From Marivita cryptomonadis (lineage in GTDB: Bacteria; Pseudomonadota; Alphaproteobacteria; Rhodobacterales; Rhodobacteraceae): a DNA stretch of 64,000 bases. The notes under the pieces were generated by a model. That model was given only the letters and a program-made list of their open reading frames with translations. It was not told the origin of the DNA and searched no databases. The position numbers and the translations under genes were made by a program. The stretch spans positions 248,001 through 312,000 of the forward strand of contig NZ_JFKD01000001.1 of NCBI RefSeq assembly GCF_002115725.1. The letters are read 5' to 3'. Within the stretch, counting starts at the first letter, position 1. Every line of letters begins with the position of its first letter. Of this stretch, positions 1 to 8,773 are shown piece after piece.

Positions 1-609
1 GATGTGATCTCGGTCCCATGGCGCGTGTTCGGATCAGACGGGATCGAAGGCTTTGCGGATAAACCCGTGACACAGCAATTCCGCAAGGGCGAATACGAAT
101 GGGACGCAGACCTGCGCCCCGAAACCGGCAAGTTCGTCAAATCGCTTTATACCAACCAGCACAAGTTTCAGCGCATGGGCCTGCACGCGCCAGTGTCGCT
201 TGAGGAACACGTGGCCGACACAAGGCGCGTTTTGCCCGGCGGGATCGACTATGTGATCAACGGCGAACGCACCGCCAATCCGCCGCTCTTCACCCATGCG
301 CAGGTCAATCATTACGCGCTGCGGTCGATGGACAGTTTCCTTGTCAAACGGGCGCGTGGCCGCGCCAACCATTCGCATCACGTGCTGGGGATGGAGTATT
401 GGGAGCGGTTCAATCTGAACGACGAAAAAGACAGCTCGATCGACCGCTACAAGACCAAGGTCACCAAGCTTGCCAAGGAATTGAAGTCCGATCCGGTGCT
501 GAAAGATCTACACGCCCGCGCGGTTGACTGGCACACGCGCAAGGCCGCATCGCTGAAGATGGACCCGGATATGGACGAACTGGTCAACGGGTTGAAGGCA
601 GCGTTGTGA
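1..609 (+). CDS. Glycosyltransferase family 2-like protein, 3' fragment
   Basis: Only the C-terminal ~200 residues are present; the reading frame is open to the first base, so the start lies upstream of the window. The visible part is homologous to the end of the next gene: both carry a W-R-hydrophobic-F-G motif, a K-P-V/R-P-I-T-x-Q-F motif, a 'K-x-L-x-x-N...K-M-G-x-H' stretch and an N-H-Y-A-x-R-S-x-x-S-F-L-V-K-R block. That matches the C-terminal half of the glycosyltransferase family with an N-terminal 'T-x-x-K-N-E-x' and a DVDEF motif (Pfam Glyco_tranf_2_4-like). The catalytic half is outside the window, so activity cannot be judged. It is probably co-transcribed with the next gene, 44 bp downstream. 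Acceptor and donor sugars cannot be told. Confidence 0.8.
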   Translation, partial: DVISVPWRVFGSDGIEGFADKPVTQQFRKGEYEWDADLRPETGKFVKSLYTNQHKFQRMGLHAPVSLEEHVADTRRVLPGGIDYVINGERTANPPLFTHAQVNHYALRSMDSFLVKRARGRANHSHHVLGMEYWERFNLNDEKDSSIDRYKTKVTKLAKELKSDPVLKDLHARAVDWHTRKAASLKMDPDMDELVNGLKAAL

Positions 610-653
610 TCGGGCCGCGACCGATCGGCTGTTGAACCACAGGTAAGGACGAC

Positions 654-2900
654 ATGGGACAGGTGATCGAACGACGCTTGCTGGGTCTGAGCCTTGGGCA
701 GATCACCCTGCTGGACGCAGTTGCGACGGGGCCAAAGGATGACCGCAGCGCGACTTTGTTTTTTGCGGCGGGCAGTGATTTGTCGTCCTTGGCGCATGCA
801 GACGGTGTGGTGCCGCTGTCACAGATCAGTGTCGGTGGTGCGGCATGCATCACCTATCCTTTGCCCGCCGATGGCCACCTACGGCTGACGCTTGATGGTG
901 CTCCGGTGGACATCACCCCGGTGGCGTCGGAACAGGACCGGTTCGAAGGATTGAACTGCATCGCCGCTGTGCGCAATGGCGAAGATGCACAGACCGTTGC
1001 GGTTTGGGTGCAGCATCATGTGAAGACCCAATCGCTTCAGGCGGTCGTGATCGTGGACCGCGCGAAACCGGGGGCCGACCCTGCTTTTGCGTCGGGTCTG
1101 GCAGCCGAACTGAACCGCCTCTCGGTTGATTGTGATGTGACGATCCTGACCAGCGATTTGCCGCTGGGCCGCACCGATACCCCGGCCGAGGCGCATCCTT
1201 TCTGCGTGCCCGAAGCCCCCGGCAAGGACCGGATGAAAGTGCCAAAGCCGTCACCGTGGGATTCGCCCCTTGGTGCGATGTCGCTTTACGAGATCCTACG
1301 CGCCCGTTTTTTGGGGCAGGCGCGGGCGGTCAGCAACATCGAAGTGCACGATCTCATGCCTCTGGATGCGCCCAACATGTTCGACAGCGCGGTCGAGGCT
1401 GATGGCGGGGTGATCGCGCTGTTTGGCCGCCACTGTTACCCTTGGCGCGTGCGCAAGGACGATCCGACACGCTTCGCCGATCACATCTGCGTCCAGTTCG
1501 ATGCCAAGGGGGGACGACAACGCTGGTGTATTGCTCCTGCCAAGGCACCCGAGGCGGCGATCTGGCGGATGATCCGGATCGGCAATGCGATACCGGACCG
1601 GGGTCGCACGCAACTGTTCTACCGGCACATGGCGCTGCGGCATCCGACGCCGTCGATCTCAAAGATCGTGCCCAAGACCTCGCTTATCGAGCACCCGCCG
1701 CTGATCGAAATGTCTGAACAGTACTGGGGGCACAAACCTGTTCGGATGCCCGAACTGGAGGCCGATGCGCTGCCCAAGGGAAAGGGCCGCCGCGCCATCG
1801 TCACCACGATGAAGAATGAAGGGCCGTTCATCCTTGAATGGTTGGCCTATCACCGTGCGATCGGGTTCGACGACATTCTGGTTTACACCAATGATTGCAC
1901 CGACGGCACTGATACGATGCTGCAAATGCTCGAACGGAAGGGGTTCGTGCAGCACCGGGAAAACCCGTTTCGCGAAAGCGGGCTAAAGCCACAACACGCG
2001 GCGTTGCAGGCTTCGGATGATGAACCGGTGGTCAAGAATGCGGCTTGGGTGACCTGCATCGACGTAGACGAATTCGTAAACATCAAGGTGGGCGATGGCA
2101 CGCTGGATGCGTTGTTCGACGCCGTGCCCGACGCCAACATGATTGCGATGACATGGCGGCTTTTTGGCAATTGCGACGTGCATGAATACGTCGATCGCCC
2201 GATCACCGAACAGTTCCTGCGCTCTGCGCCCGAGTTTGCCCGTAAACCGCATCAGGCCTGGGGCTTCAAGACGCTTTTCAAGAATATTGGTCTCTTCAAG
2301 AAGATGGGGGTGCACCGACCCAAGGGTCTGAATCCGCAGCTTTGGGAGGACATCAACTGGGTCAACGGATCAGGCAACCCTCTGCCGCGCGAGATGTTCC
2401 GCAATGGCTGGCGCTCCACGACCGAGACGTATGGCTATGACCTAGTGCAACTGAACCACTACGCCGTACGCTCTGCCGAGAGTTTTCTTGTGAAACGCGA
2501 TCGCGGGCGAGTGAACCATGTCGACCGGGATCAGGGGCTCGCTTATTGGTTTCGGATGAACAACAATTACGAGGAAGAGCTGTCGATCCAATTACGCCTG
2601 CCGATGATGCAGGCGGAACTGGAGCGCTTGCTGTCAGACCCCGAGATCGGCGCGGCACATGACAGCGCAGTGGCGGCGCACAAGACCAAGATCGACGCGC
2701 TGCGCGCAACAGAGAATTACGCGAATTTCTATGCGGATTTGACGGGGGGCCGGCTTGAGAAGCTGTCGCGATTGCACAATCACTTTGGGTCAAACGTGTT
2801 CCTGTCTGGTCCCGAGGTGGTGCCGGATGAAGTCTTGCTCAAAGATCCGGAGGAAGATTGGTTCTTCACCGTCGAACTCACTGGTGAAACCGCACATTGA
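654..2900 (+). CDS. Two-domain glycosyltransferase family 2 protein
   Basis: This 748-aa protein has a good ribosome site (AAGGA) before the ATG. The C-terminal half (from about residue 378) is an apparently active GT2-like domain: it starts with an A-I-V-T-T-M-K-N-E-G strand-loop, continues with N-D-C-T-D-G-T, and has the DVDEF metal/nucleotide-binding motif near residue 470. The N-terminal part (about residues 95-370) begins with a similar A-A-V-R-N-G-E strand but I see no DxD-type motif, so it looks like a degenerate copy fused in front. The C-terminal 200 residues match the preceding truncated gene, so the pair are tandem paralogs. Expected role: transfer of a sugar to a surface or secreted glycan. 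Donor and acceptor are unknown. A strong terminator follows the stop. Confidence 0.85.
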   Translation: MGQVIERRLLGLSLGQITLLDAVATGPKDDRSATLFFAAGSDLSSLAHADGVVPLSQISVGGAACITYPLPADGHLRLTLDGAPVDITPVASEQDRFEGLNCIAAVRNGEDAQTVAVWVQHHVKTQSLQAVVIVDRAKPGADPAFASGLAAELNRLSVDCDVTILTSDLPLGRTDTPAEAHPFCVPEAPGKDRMKVPKPSPWDSPLGAMSLYEILRARFLGQARAVSNIEVHDLMPLDAPNMFDSAVEADGGVIALFGRHCYPWRVRKDDPTRFADHICVQFDAKGGRQRWCIAPAKAPEAAIWRMIRIGNAIPDRGRTQLFYRHMALRHPTPSISKIVPKTSLIEHPPLIEMSEQYWGHKPVRMPELEADALPKGKGRRAIVTTMKNEGPFILEWLAYHRAIGFDDILVYTNDCTDGTDTMLQMLERKGFVQHRENPFRESGLKPQHAALQASDDEPVVKNAAWVTCIDVDEFVNIKVGDGTLDALFDAVPDANMIAMTWRLFGNCDVHEYVDRPITEQFLRSAPEFARKPHQAWGFKTLFKNIGLFKKMGVHRPKGLNPQLWEDINWVNGSGNPLPREMFRNGWRSTTETYGYDLVQLNHYAVRSAESFLVKRDRGRVNHVDRDQGLAYWFRMNNNYEEELSIQLRLPMMQAELERLLSDPEIGAAHDSAVAAHKTKIDALRATENYANFYADLTGGRLEKLSRLHNHFGSNVFLSGPEVVPDEVLLKDPEEDWFFTVELTGETAH

Positions 2901-2915
2901 CCCCCTAAACGATTG

Positions 2916-2943
2916 AAGGCCGCCCATTTGGGGCGGCCTTTTC
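2916..2943 (+). terminator. Rho-independent terminator after the glycosyltransferase
   Basis: A perfect 10-bp stem (AAGGCCGCCC paired with GGGCGGCCTT) around a 5-nt loop starts 15 bp after the stop codon and runs into a TTTT tract. It ends the glycosyltransferase transcript. As the stem is symmetrical it may also stop the convergent small-protein transcript, but the T tract is poor in that direction. Confidence 0.88.
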
Positions 2944-3018
2944 ATCGTCCGCGACGGAGCTTGTGTCAGAGGCTGCGTCGCGGGGAGTGGTGTGCGACCG
3001 TCATGGGCCGTGTCTGGA

Positions 3019-3225
3019 TCACTTGACCAGAGCTTGTATGACGGCGCGCTTTTCGCTGTTGCTGTCACCGGAATGGATGACGGACAGGATGGTGTTGACC
3101 TCGGCTTCGGTCAGTGTGGAGACGTCAACGTTCGGTGCGAATTGCGAGATGCCCGAGGTGTCGACCATTGCGGATGCCGAGAATGCGGTGAGGGCGAGGG
3201 CGGTTGCTGCGATCAGAGTTTTCAT
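3019..3225 (-). CDS. Small secreted protein, tandem copy B (68 aa)
   Basis: The 68-residue product begins with a classical Sec signal peptide (MKTLIAATALALTAFSASA) with an A-x-A signal peptidase site. The predicted mature part is ~48 residues, acidic in the middle and ending in an amphipathic K-R-A-V-I-Q-A-L-V-K tail. An AAGGA ribosome site lies just upstream of the ATG. It is almost identical to the gene 30 bp upstream: I see a single amino-acid difference (S versus G, 12 residues from the C-terminus). I do not recognise the family. The signal peptide, conservation between copies and good ribosome site argue for a real gene. Function unknown; a periplasmic or exported small protein is the most that can be said. 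Confidence 0.75.
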   Translation of the reverse strand: MKTLIAATALALTAFSASAMVDTSGISQFAPNVDVSTLTEAEVNTILSVIHSGDSNSEKRAVIQALVK

Positions 3226-3255
3226 TTTCTTAAGTCCTTTTGTATGAGGGTTGGT

Positions 3256-3462
3256 TTACTTGACGAGGGCTTGGATGACGGCGCGCTTTTCGCCGTTGCT
3301 GTCACCGGAATGGATGACGGACAGGATGGTGTTGACCTCGGCTTCGGTCAGCGTGGAGACATCGACGTTTGGTGCGAATTGCGAGATGCCCGAGGTGTCG
3401 ACCATGGCGGATGCCGAGAATGCGGTGAGGGCGAGGGCGGTTGCTGCGATGAGCGTTTTCAT
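3256..3462 (-). CDS. Small secreted protein, tandem copy A (68 aa)
   Basis: This is the upstream member of a two-gene tandem array. The open frame continues 29 codons further upstream, but I start at the ATG whose protein begins MKTLIAATALAL because an AAAGGAT ribosome site sits 7 nt before it and because this start aligns exactly with the paralog. It has the same signal peptide and A-x-A cleavage site, and a mature chain of about 48 residues. At the DNA level the two copies differ at only a handful of positions, mostly synonymous, indicating a recent duplication under protein-level selection. The promoter must lie in the ~950-bp gap upstream. Confidence 0.76.
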   Translation of the reverse strand: MKTLIAATALALTAFSASAMVDTSGISQFAPNVDVSTLTEAEVNTILSVIHSGDSNGEKRAVIQALVK

Positions 3463-4377
3463 ATGTTTGATCCTTTGGTTTGTATTGAGATGCGCCGTGT
3501 GGCGCGGTTTTCGGTTGTGTCTGTCGTCGGTCTGTCTGTCCGACACCAATCAAGTTAGGGTTGGTGCGGCGGGCTTTGAATTCACAGCTCGTGCACAGCG
3601 GCTCTCGCAAAAGTGGCCTTGACGCGAGGGGCGGGCGATCACCCCCTGCGCGCGGCTGCACAGGCTTGGTGCGGGTCAGGATTTGTTGGGTTTTTGGCGG
3701 TGTTCGGATGGCAGGATTTGACACTGCCGCGTGACGGAGATCACGGGTTCGGCGATGTCCTATGACGTATCAAGAAAATGTGACGGTCCGGAAAAGGGCA
3801 TATGTTTCAATGGGAACACCGGGGTGCGAGCAGCCGAGACCACGGCCGTGATCCATGTGTCAGGCGGCTTGGGTGGATTTTGAAAATTGAAGTGAGTCGG
3901 TCGGGGCAAGCGGGCTATTTTTTGAGGCAGGCCTGCGCAGAGCAGTCTGTGACAGATCGTTGTGCAGGGGCGATTAGAAACGCCCAAGCGGTTTCACCGG
4001 GCGGGACCCGGTGAACTGTCGTTCTGCTTTATGGAGATCCTTGTGCTTGGCCAAGGGTCTGGCTGGCATAGGGTCCCAGGCTTGCGTCCTAGGATGGCTG
4101 CATGTTGTAAGAGTAGAAGCGGCGCCGCCCCGTGGGCATGACGGTTCTCTCGCGTCCGCGATTTAACGCGTGACCTGTACTCCGGGGGTGCCGAAGCCTG
4201 TTCAGACCGGTCTCTCAAGGTCAGCCTTCCGGCATGTGAGAGAAATGTCATTTTGTCGTATCGCGGCATGGGAGTGACCCTTCCCGCTCAAAGCGCTTTG
4301 TGGCGGGGAAGGTGAATTGCGCGGGTTAAGAACTTGGAAATGAGGCGAGCGCTTGGTCCCGCGCTTCGAACGCGATG
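3463..4377. other. Intergenic region without a convincing gene; several strong hairpins
   Basis: I find no supported coding region here: the open frames are short, lack good ribosome sites and show no recognisable protein. The region is not featureless. At 3993-4015 a perfect 9-bp stem (TTCACCGGG / CCCGGTGAA) has a 5-nt loop. Just before it lie GGGCG...CGCCC arms (3968-3985) and CCTGCGCA...TGTGCAGG arms (about 3931-3968). At 4279-4312 there is a long hairpin (CCTTCCCGC / GCGGGGAAGG, one bulge) enclosing the palindrome AAAGCGCTTT. None is followed by a clear T tract. One or two structured RNAs are possible but unproven; the region also holds the promoter of the small secreted-protein pair. Confidence 0.4.
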
Positions 4378-4403
4378 CGCAAGCCCGTTCGAACGGGCTT
4401 GCG
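4378..4403 (-). terminator. Perfect 26-bp palindrome downstream of isocitrate dehydrogenase
   Basis: A perfect 26-bp inverted repeat centred between 4390 and 4391 (half-site CGCAAGCCCGTTC) lies 19 bp beyond the isocitrate dehydrogenase stop codon. It would form a very stable hairpin in that transcript. There is no U tract, so it is either a rho-independent terminator of the poor-U type or a 3'-end-stabilising hairpin. Confidence 0.6.
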
Positions 4404-4422
4404 ACCGTTGCACCGCCAGCTC

Positions 4423-6630
4423 TCAGCCGATGATCTCGTTCAGTTTGGCCGAGGGGCGCATCACTGCTGCAGTTTTTGTAGTATCGGTGTGGTAATACCC
4501 ACCAAGATCCGCAGGTGCTCCCTGAGCCGCTTTCAGCTCTGACAGGATTGTCGCCTCGTTCTCAGCCAAAGCAGCCGCGATGGGTGCGAAATGGGCAGCC
4601 AAGTCGGCATCCTCAGACTGCGCCGCCAAGGCCTCGGCCCAGTAGCGGGCGAACCAGTAGTGACTGTCGCGGTTGTCCGGCTCACCGACTTTGCGCGAGG
4701 GCGACCGATTGTCATCGAGAATGCCCTGCGTCGCGGCGTCCACGGCTTTGCCCAGCACGCGGGCCTTTTCGTTGCTCCGCACATCCGCGAGGAACTGCAG
4801 GCTTTCGCCAAGTGCACAGAATTCGCCAAGGCTGTCCCAGCGCAGGTGGTTCTGTTCCATCAGCTGTTGCACGTGCTTCGGCGCTGAGCCGCCTGCGCCC
4901 GTTTCAAAAAGACCGCCGCCGTTCATCAGCTTCACGATCGACAGCATCTTGGCCGATGTGGCCAGTTCGAGGATCGGGAACAGGTCGGTCAGGTAGTCGC
5001 GCAGCACGTTGCCTGTAATCGCAATCGAGGTGTCGCCTGCGCGGATCGTTTCCAGCGACGCGCGGGTTGCTTCGCGTGGTGCCATGATTTTGAACGTGTC
5101 CGTCAGGCCTTTGGCCGCAAGGATTGGCGTAACGTATTTGATCAGTTCGGCATCATGTGCGCGGGTCGCATCCAGCCAGAAGATTGCTTCGCAGCCTTCG
5201 GCTTTCTGACGGTCGATGGCCAACTGTACCCAATCTTCGATTGGTGCTTTGCGGGTCGAGGCAGAGCGCCAGATGTCGCCCGTTTCGACCGCATGTTCGT
5301 GCAGTACCGTACCATCGCCGAGGATCATCTTGACCGTACCGTTGTGCGGGATTTCGAATGTGGTCGGGTGCGAGCCGTATTCTTCGGCCTTTTGCGCCAT
5401 CAGTCCGATATTCTGCACTGTGCCCGCGGTTGCCGGGTCCAGTTTACCGGTTTCCTTGAAGTAGTTGATCGTCTCTTCGTAGATCGGTGCATAGGAATTG
5501 TCGGGGATGACGCAGTTTGCATCGTGTTCCTTGCCGTCCGGCCCCCAACCTTTGCCGCCTGCGCGGATCAGGGCAGGCATGGAGGCGTCGACGATCACGT
5601 CCGAGGGTACGTGCAGGTTGGTGATGCCCTTGTCGGAATCCACCATGTACAACGGCGCGCGGTCGGCCAGCACTTTTTCGATTTCGGCTTTGACATCGGG
5701 CATGTTGTCGACATGAGCCATCAGATCACCAAGGCCCGAGTTCGGGTTGATGCCCGCAGCGGCCATCTGATCACCAAACTTGTCGAAAACTGGCTGAAGG
5801 TAGGCTTTGACCGCATGGCCAAAGATGATTGGGTCGGAGACCTTCATCATCGTCGCCTTGAGGTGAAGCGAGAAGAGCGTGCCTTCTTCCTTGGTCTTGG
5901 CGATCTCTTCGGCAAGGAAGGCGTCCAGCGCCTTTGCCGACATGAATGTCGCGTCGACAACGGTGCCTGCGGGATAGCTGAGACCGTCCTTCAGGACAGT
6001 TTCAGAACCGTCTTCACTGACCAGCACGATCTTTGCTGTGCTTTCTGCAGAGAGGGTCGCGGATTTCTCGTTCGAGCGGAAATCTCCACCGGTCATGGAG
6101 GACACGCGTGTCTTGCTGTCGGCAGACCAGTCGCCCATGCGGTGCGGGTTGTTCTGGGCATAGGCCTTGACCGCCTTGGCTGCGCGGCGGTCGGAGTTGC
6201 CTTCGCGCAGGACCGGGTTCACGGCGGAGCCTTTGATCGTGTCATACTTGGCGCGGACCGCCTTTTCGGCATCCGTTTCGGGTGTTTCCGGGTAATCCGG
6301 CAGTGCATAGCCTTGGCTTTGCAGTTCTTTGATCGCGGCGACCAGCTGCGGCACTGATGCCGAGATGTTCGGCAGCTTGATCACATTCGCTTCGGGCGTC
6401 TTCACCAGCTGGCCAAGCTCTGCAAGGTCGTCGGACTGGCGCTGACCTTCGGTCAGGTGTTCGGGGAAGGTGGCAAGGATACGGCCTGCCAACGAAATGT
6501 CCTTGGTGCCGACGCTTACGCCTGCGGCGCTTGCGAATTTCTGGATGATCGGCAGGAACGAGGCCGAGGCCAGCTCGGGCGCTTCGTCTACCTTGGTATA
6601 GATGATGTCGGGGGTTGTGGAATCAGCCAT
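4423..6630 (-). CDS. icd: NADP-dependent isocitrate dehydrogenase, monomeric type
   Basis: The enzyme oxidatively decarboxylates isocitrate to 2-oxoglutarate with NADP+ in the TCA cycle. At 735 aa the product has the length of the monomeric (IDH-II, about 740 aa) class rather than the ~400-aa homodimeric class. Family features include the N-terminal [13 protein letters not shown] stretch, the central [12 protein letters not shown] block and the C-terminal L-G-G-Y-Y...M-R-P-S end. An AAAGGCG ribosome site lies 7 nt before the ATG. It is transcribed alone; the neighbour upstream on the same strand is a phosphatase with its own start, and a 26-bp palindrome follows the stop. Assignment is firm. 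Confidence 0.96.
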   Translation of the reverse strand: MADSTTPDIIYTKVDEAPELASASFLPIIQKFASAAGVSVGTKDISLAGRILATFPEHLTEGQRQSDDLAELGQLVKTPEANVIKLPNISASVPQLVAAIKELQSQGYALPDYPETPETDAEKAVRAKYDTIKGSAVNPVLREGNSDRRAAKAVKAYAQNNPHRMGDWSADSKTRVSSMTGGDFRSNEKSATLSAESTAKIVLVSEDGSETVLKDGLSYPAGTVVDATFMSAKALDAFLAEEIAKTKEEGTLFSLHLKATMMKVSDPIIFGHAVKAYLQPVFDKFGDQMAAAGINPNSGLGDLMAHVDNMPDVKAEIEKVLADRAPLYMVDSDKGITNLHVPSDVIVDASMPALIRAGGKGWGPDGKEHDANCVIPDNSYAPIYEETINYFKETGKLDPATAGTVQNIGLMAQKAEEYGSHPTTFEIPHNGTVKMILGDGTVLHEHAVETGDIWRSASTRKAPIEDWVQLAIDRQKAEGCEAIFWLDATRAHDAELIKYVTPILAAKGLTDTFKIMAPREATRASLETIRAGDTSIAITGNVLRDYLTDLFPILELATSAKMLSIVKLMNGGGLFETGAGGSAPKHVQQLMEQNHLRWDSLGEFCALGESLQFLADVRSNEKARVLGKAVDAATQGILDDNRSPSRKVGEPDNRDSHYWFARYWAEALAAQSEDADLAAHFAPIAAALAENEATILSELKAAQGAPADLGGYYHTDTTKTAAVMRPSAKLNEIIG

Positions 6631-6722
6631 GGGTCACGCCTTTCATGATTTGCCCATGCAATAGGCCAAACCAGCTGAGTCGTAAACAGCATACAGTGGT
6701 ATACATTGCCGCAATCAGCGGT

Positions 6723-7460
6723 TCAGGTCGAAATGAACTCGACCCCGTCCGGCGCGAATACTGCAGCGGTCAATTGCCCCGTGGCGTAGGCGCCTGTGTC
6801 GATGGAAATGCGGCCGTCCTGCATCTTGGGTCTGTCGACGATCGTGTGACCGTGGACGATCCAGAACCCATCTTCGCGAGGCTTTTTTCGGAACTCGGGG
6901 TGTCCCCAGATGAACGTATCAGGTGCATGCTCTTCAAGCGGAGTGCTTGGATCCGCGCCCGCATGGACGACTGCCACGTTTCCGGACCATGCAATACAAT
7001 CGAGTCCTGCGACCCACGCGACCATCTTTTCGCCCATTGTATCGTATAGATTATCTCGCGCCCGCGTCAGGCCTTCTGCCCCGGATGAATCGGTGACACC
7101 GGACACGCCAAAGCTGGCCAATGTTTGCAGGCCACCATTGCGAAGCCATCTGCGCCCTTGGCTTTCCGGCGACTTGAGGAAGTTCAGCATGAGTTGTTCA
7201 TGATTGCCCATCAGCGATGTGATGCGATCATGCCCAATGACGTACTCGAGCACATCTTTGCTGTGGTCGCCGCGATCTATCAGGTCGCCGACGCAGATGA
7301 TGCTCATGTCCTGCGGCAGGGCGTCGACCAAAGTGGTCAGCAGATCATAGCGGCCATGAATGTCTCCGATCACGCAAAACCGCGATTCCGGTTCAACCGG
7401 CTCGAAGACAACCTCAGGCTCGGAAGTTTTGCGTTTGCCGAAAAGATTGGAGAACATCAT
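6723..7460 (-). CDS. PPP-family metallophosphoesterase (serine/threonine phosphatase-like)
   Basis: The protein shows the calcineurin-like metallophosphoesterase signature in order: GDIHG (residues 32-36), GDLIDRG (58-64), GNHE (85-88), then a V-V-H-A-G and an H-G-H-T motif that complete the two-metal site. This spacing is that of bacterial PrpA/PrpB and ApaH-like phosphatases. Substrate could be a phosphoprotein or a dinucleoside polyphosphate and cannot be decided from the sequence. The frame stays open 48 codons upstream, but I choose the start at the M-M-F-S-N-L-F sequence because the upstream residues do not resemble the family and an AAGAAG ribosome site precedes this ATG. Length 245 aa, normal for the family. 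Confidence 0.85.
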   Translation of the reverse strand: MMFSNLFGKRKTSEPEVVFEPVEPESRFCVIGDIHGRYDLLTTLVDALPQDMSIICVGDLIDRGDHSKDVLEYVIGHDRITSLMGNHEQLMLNFLKSPESQGRRWLRNGGLQTLASFGVSGVTDSSGAEGLTRARDNLYDTMGEKMVAWVAGLDCIAWSGNVAVVHAGADPSTPLEEHAPDTFIWGHPEFRKKPREDGFWIVHGHTIVDRPKMQDGRISIDTGAYATGQLTAAVFAPDGVEFIST

Positions 7461-7636
7461 GCAGTCTTCTTGTTTGAGCGTTTGGCATTTGCCAGTTTTT
7501 TGGGCGTTTCTACAGGGGAATATGGTGTCCTCATCGTCAATACAAAGACCAGAGGGGATTTCATTTGGTGGTCGCCGTCTGTCTTTCGTGCTAGGCGCGA
7601 GCACACTCCGAACGATCTCATATACGAAACGGCTTT

Positions 7637-8641
7637 ATGAAACGTGTCCTTGTCACCGGAACCGCCGGGTTTATCGGGTTCTATCTCGCGCGGCTTTTGC
7701 TGGAGGAAGGCTTTGTTGTCCACGGCTATGATGCGATCACCGATTACTATGATGTGACGCTCAAGGAACGCCGTAACCAGATGTTGCTGCAATCTCCGGG
7801 CTACAGCTTTACCCATGCGACGTTAGAGGAGAACGGCACGTTTGACCGGGTCGCGGCTGAGTTCGCGCCGGACATCATTGTTCACCTCGCCGGTCAGGCC
7901 GGTGTACGTTATTCGCTTGAGAATCCGCGCGCCTATTTGGACAGCAATCTGGTCGGTACGTTCAACGTGATGGAAGCCGCGCGGCAGTTGCAGGTTGAGC
8001 ATCTGCTGATGGCGTCGACGTCGTCAGTCTACGGTGCCAACGAAGAGATGCCGTTTCGCGAGACCGACAAGGCGGATACCCAGTTAACCTTCTACGCGGC
8101 AACGAAGAAGGCGAATGAGAGCATGGCGCATTCTTATGCGCATCTGTGGAACATCCCGACCACCATGTTCCGGTTCTTCACCGTCTATGGCCCGTGGGGA
8201 CGGCCCGATATGGCGCTCTTCAAGTTTACCAAGGGCATCTTTGAAGGCACGCCCATCGACATCTACAACCACGGCGACATGTATCGCGACTTTACCTATG
8301 TCGAGGATCTCGTGCGCGGTATCCGGCTGTTGATGGATGCGGTGCCCGGTGGGCCGGAAACCGCGGTTGAAGGGGATACGCTCAGCCCGGCAGCGCCCTA
8401 CCGGGTCGTGAACATCGGCAATTCTGACAAGGTGCGCCTGATGGATTTCATCGAGGCGATCGAGGCCGAGACCGGGATTTCAGCCAAGCGCAATTATATG
8501 GAGATGCAGAAAGGCGATGTGTTTGCCACATGGGCCGATGCGTCCTTGCTGCGGAACCTGACGGGATATGCGCCCAAGACCGATGTGCGGGATGGGGTGG
8601 CGAAGTTCGTAAAGTGGTATCGGGACTATTACCGCGTTTGA
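7637..8641 (+). CDS. NAD-dependent epimerase, UDP-glucuronate 4-epimerase-like
   Basis: An extended short-chain dehydrogenase/reductase of 334 aa. The Rossmann motif T-G-T-A-G-F-I-G is at residues 7-14 and the catalytic S-S-V-Y-G and Y-A-A-T-K motifs are present. The sequence 'H-L-A-G-Q-A-G-V-R-Y-S-L-E-N-P' and 'R-F-F-T-V-Y-G-P-W-G-R-P-D-M-A' are typical of UDP-glucuronate 4-epimerases, which make UDP-galacturonate for surface polysaccharides. UDP-glucose 4-epimerase or a related sugar epimerase cannot be excluded. It stands alone, with no polysaccharide cluster directly adjacent, though glycosyltransferases lie 5 kb upstream. Confidence 0.85.
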   Translation: MKRVLVTGTAGFIGFYLARLLLEEGFVVHGYDAITDYYDVTLKERRNQMLLQSPGYSFTHATLEENGTFDRVAAEFAPDIIVHLAGQAGVRYSLENPRAYLDSNLVGTFNVMEAARQLQVEHLLMASTSSVYGANEEMPFRETDKADTQLTFYAATKKANESMAHSYAHLWNIPTTMFRFFTVYGPWGRPDMALFKFTKGIFEGTPIDIYNHGDMYRDFTYVEDLVRGIRLLMDAVPGGPETAVEGDTLSPAAPYRVVNIGNSDKVRLMDFIEAIEAETGISAKRNYMEMQKGDVFATWADASLLRNLTGYAPKTDVRDGVAKFVKWYRDYYRV

Positions 8642-8773
8642 CGATTGATTGCGGTTCCAAGGCAATCCCGGGCGATTATCAAGGAAAGCCGAAAAGTCTT
8701 GATTGCCGATAGGCATGGTCGGCTGGGCTGCGCGGCGCGATACTTGGCGCATCAGCAGCAGAGAGTATCGCGC

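Noticed and set aside
3463..4422. A tRNA, SRP RNA or 6S RNA gene in the long gap
   Set aside because: I looked for a tRNA cloverleaf (TTCGA-type T loop with CCA end) and the conserved SRP apical motif on both strands and did not find them; the stems seen do not match a family I can name.
5155..6357. A 400-codon open frame on the strand opposite isocitrate dehydrogenase
   Set aside because: It mirrors a well-identified gene codon for codon, has no ribosome site or recognisable protein, and is the expected shadow in GC-rich DNA.
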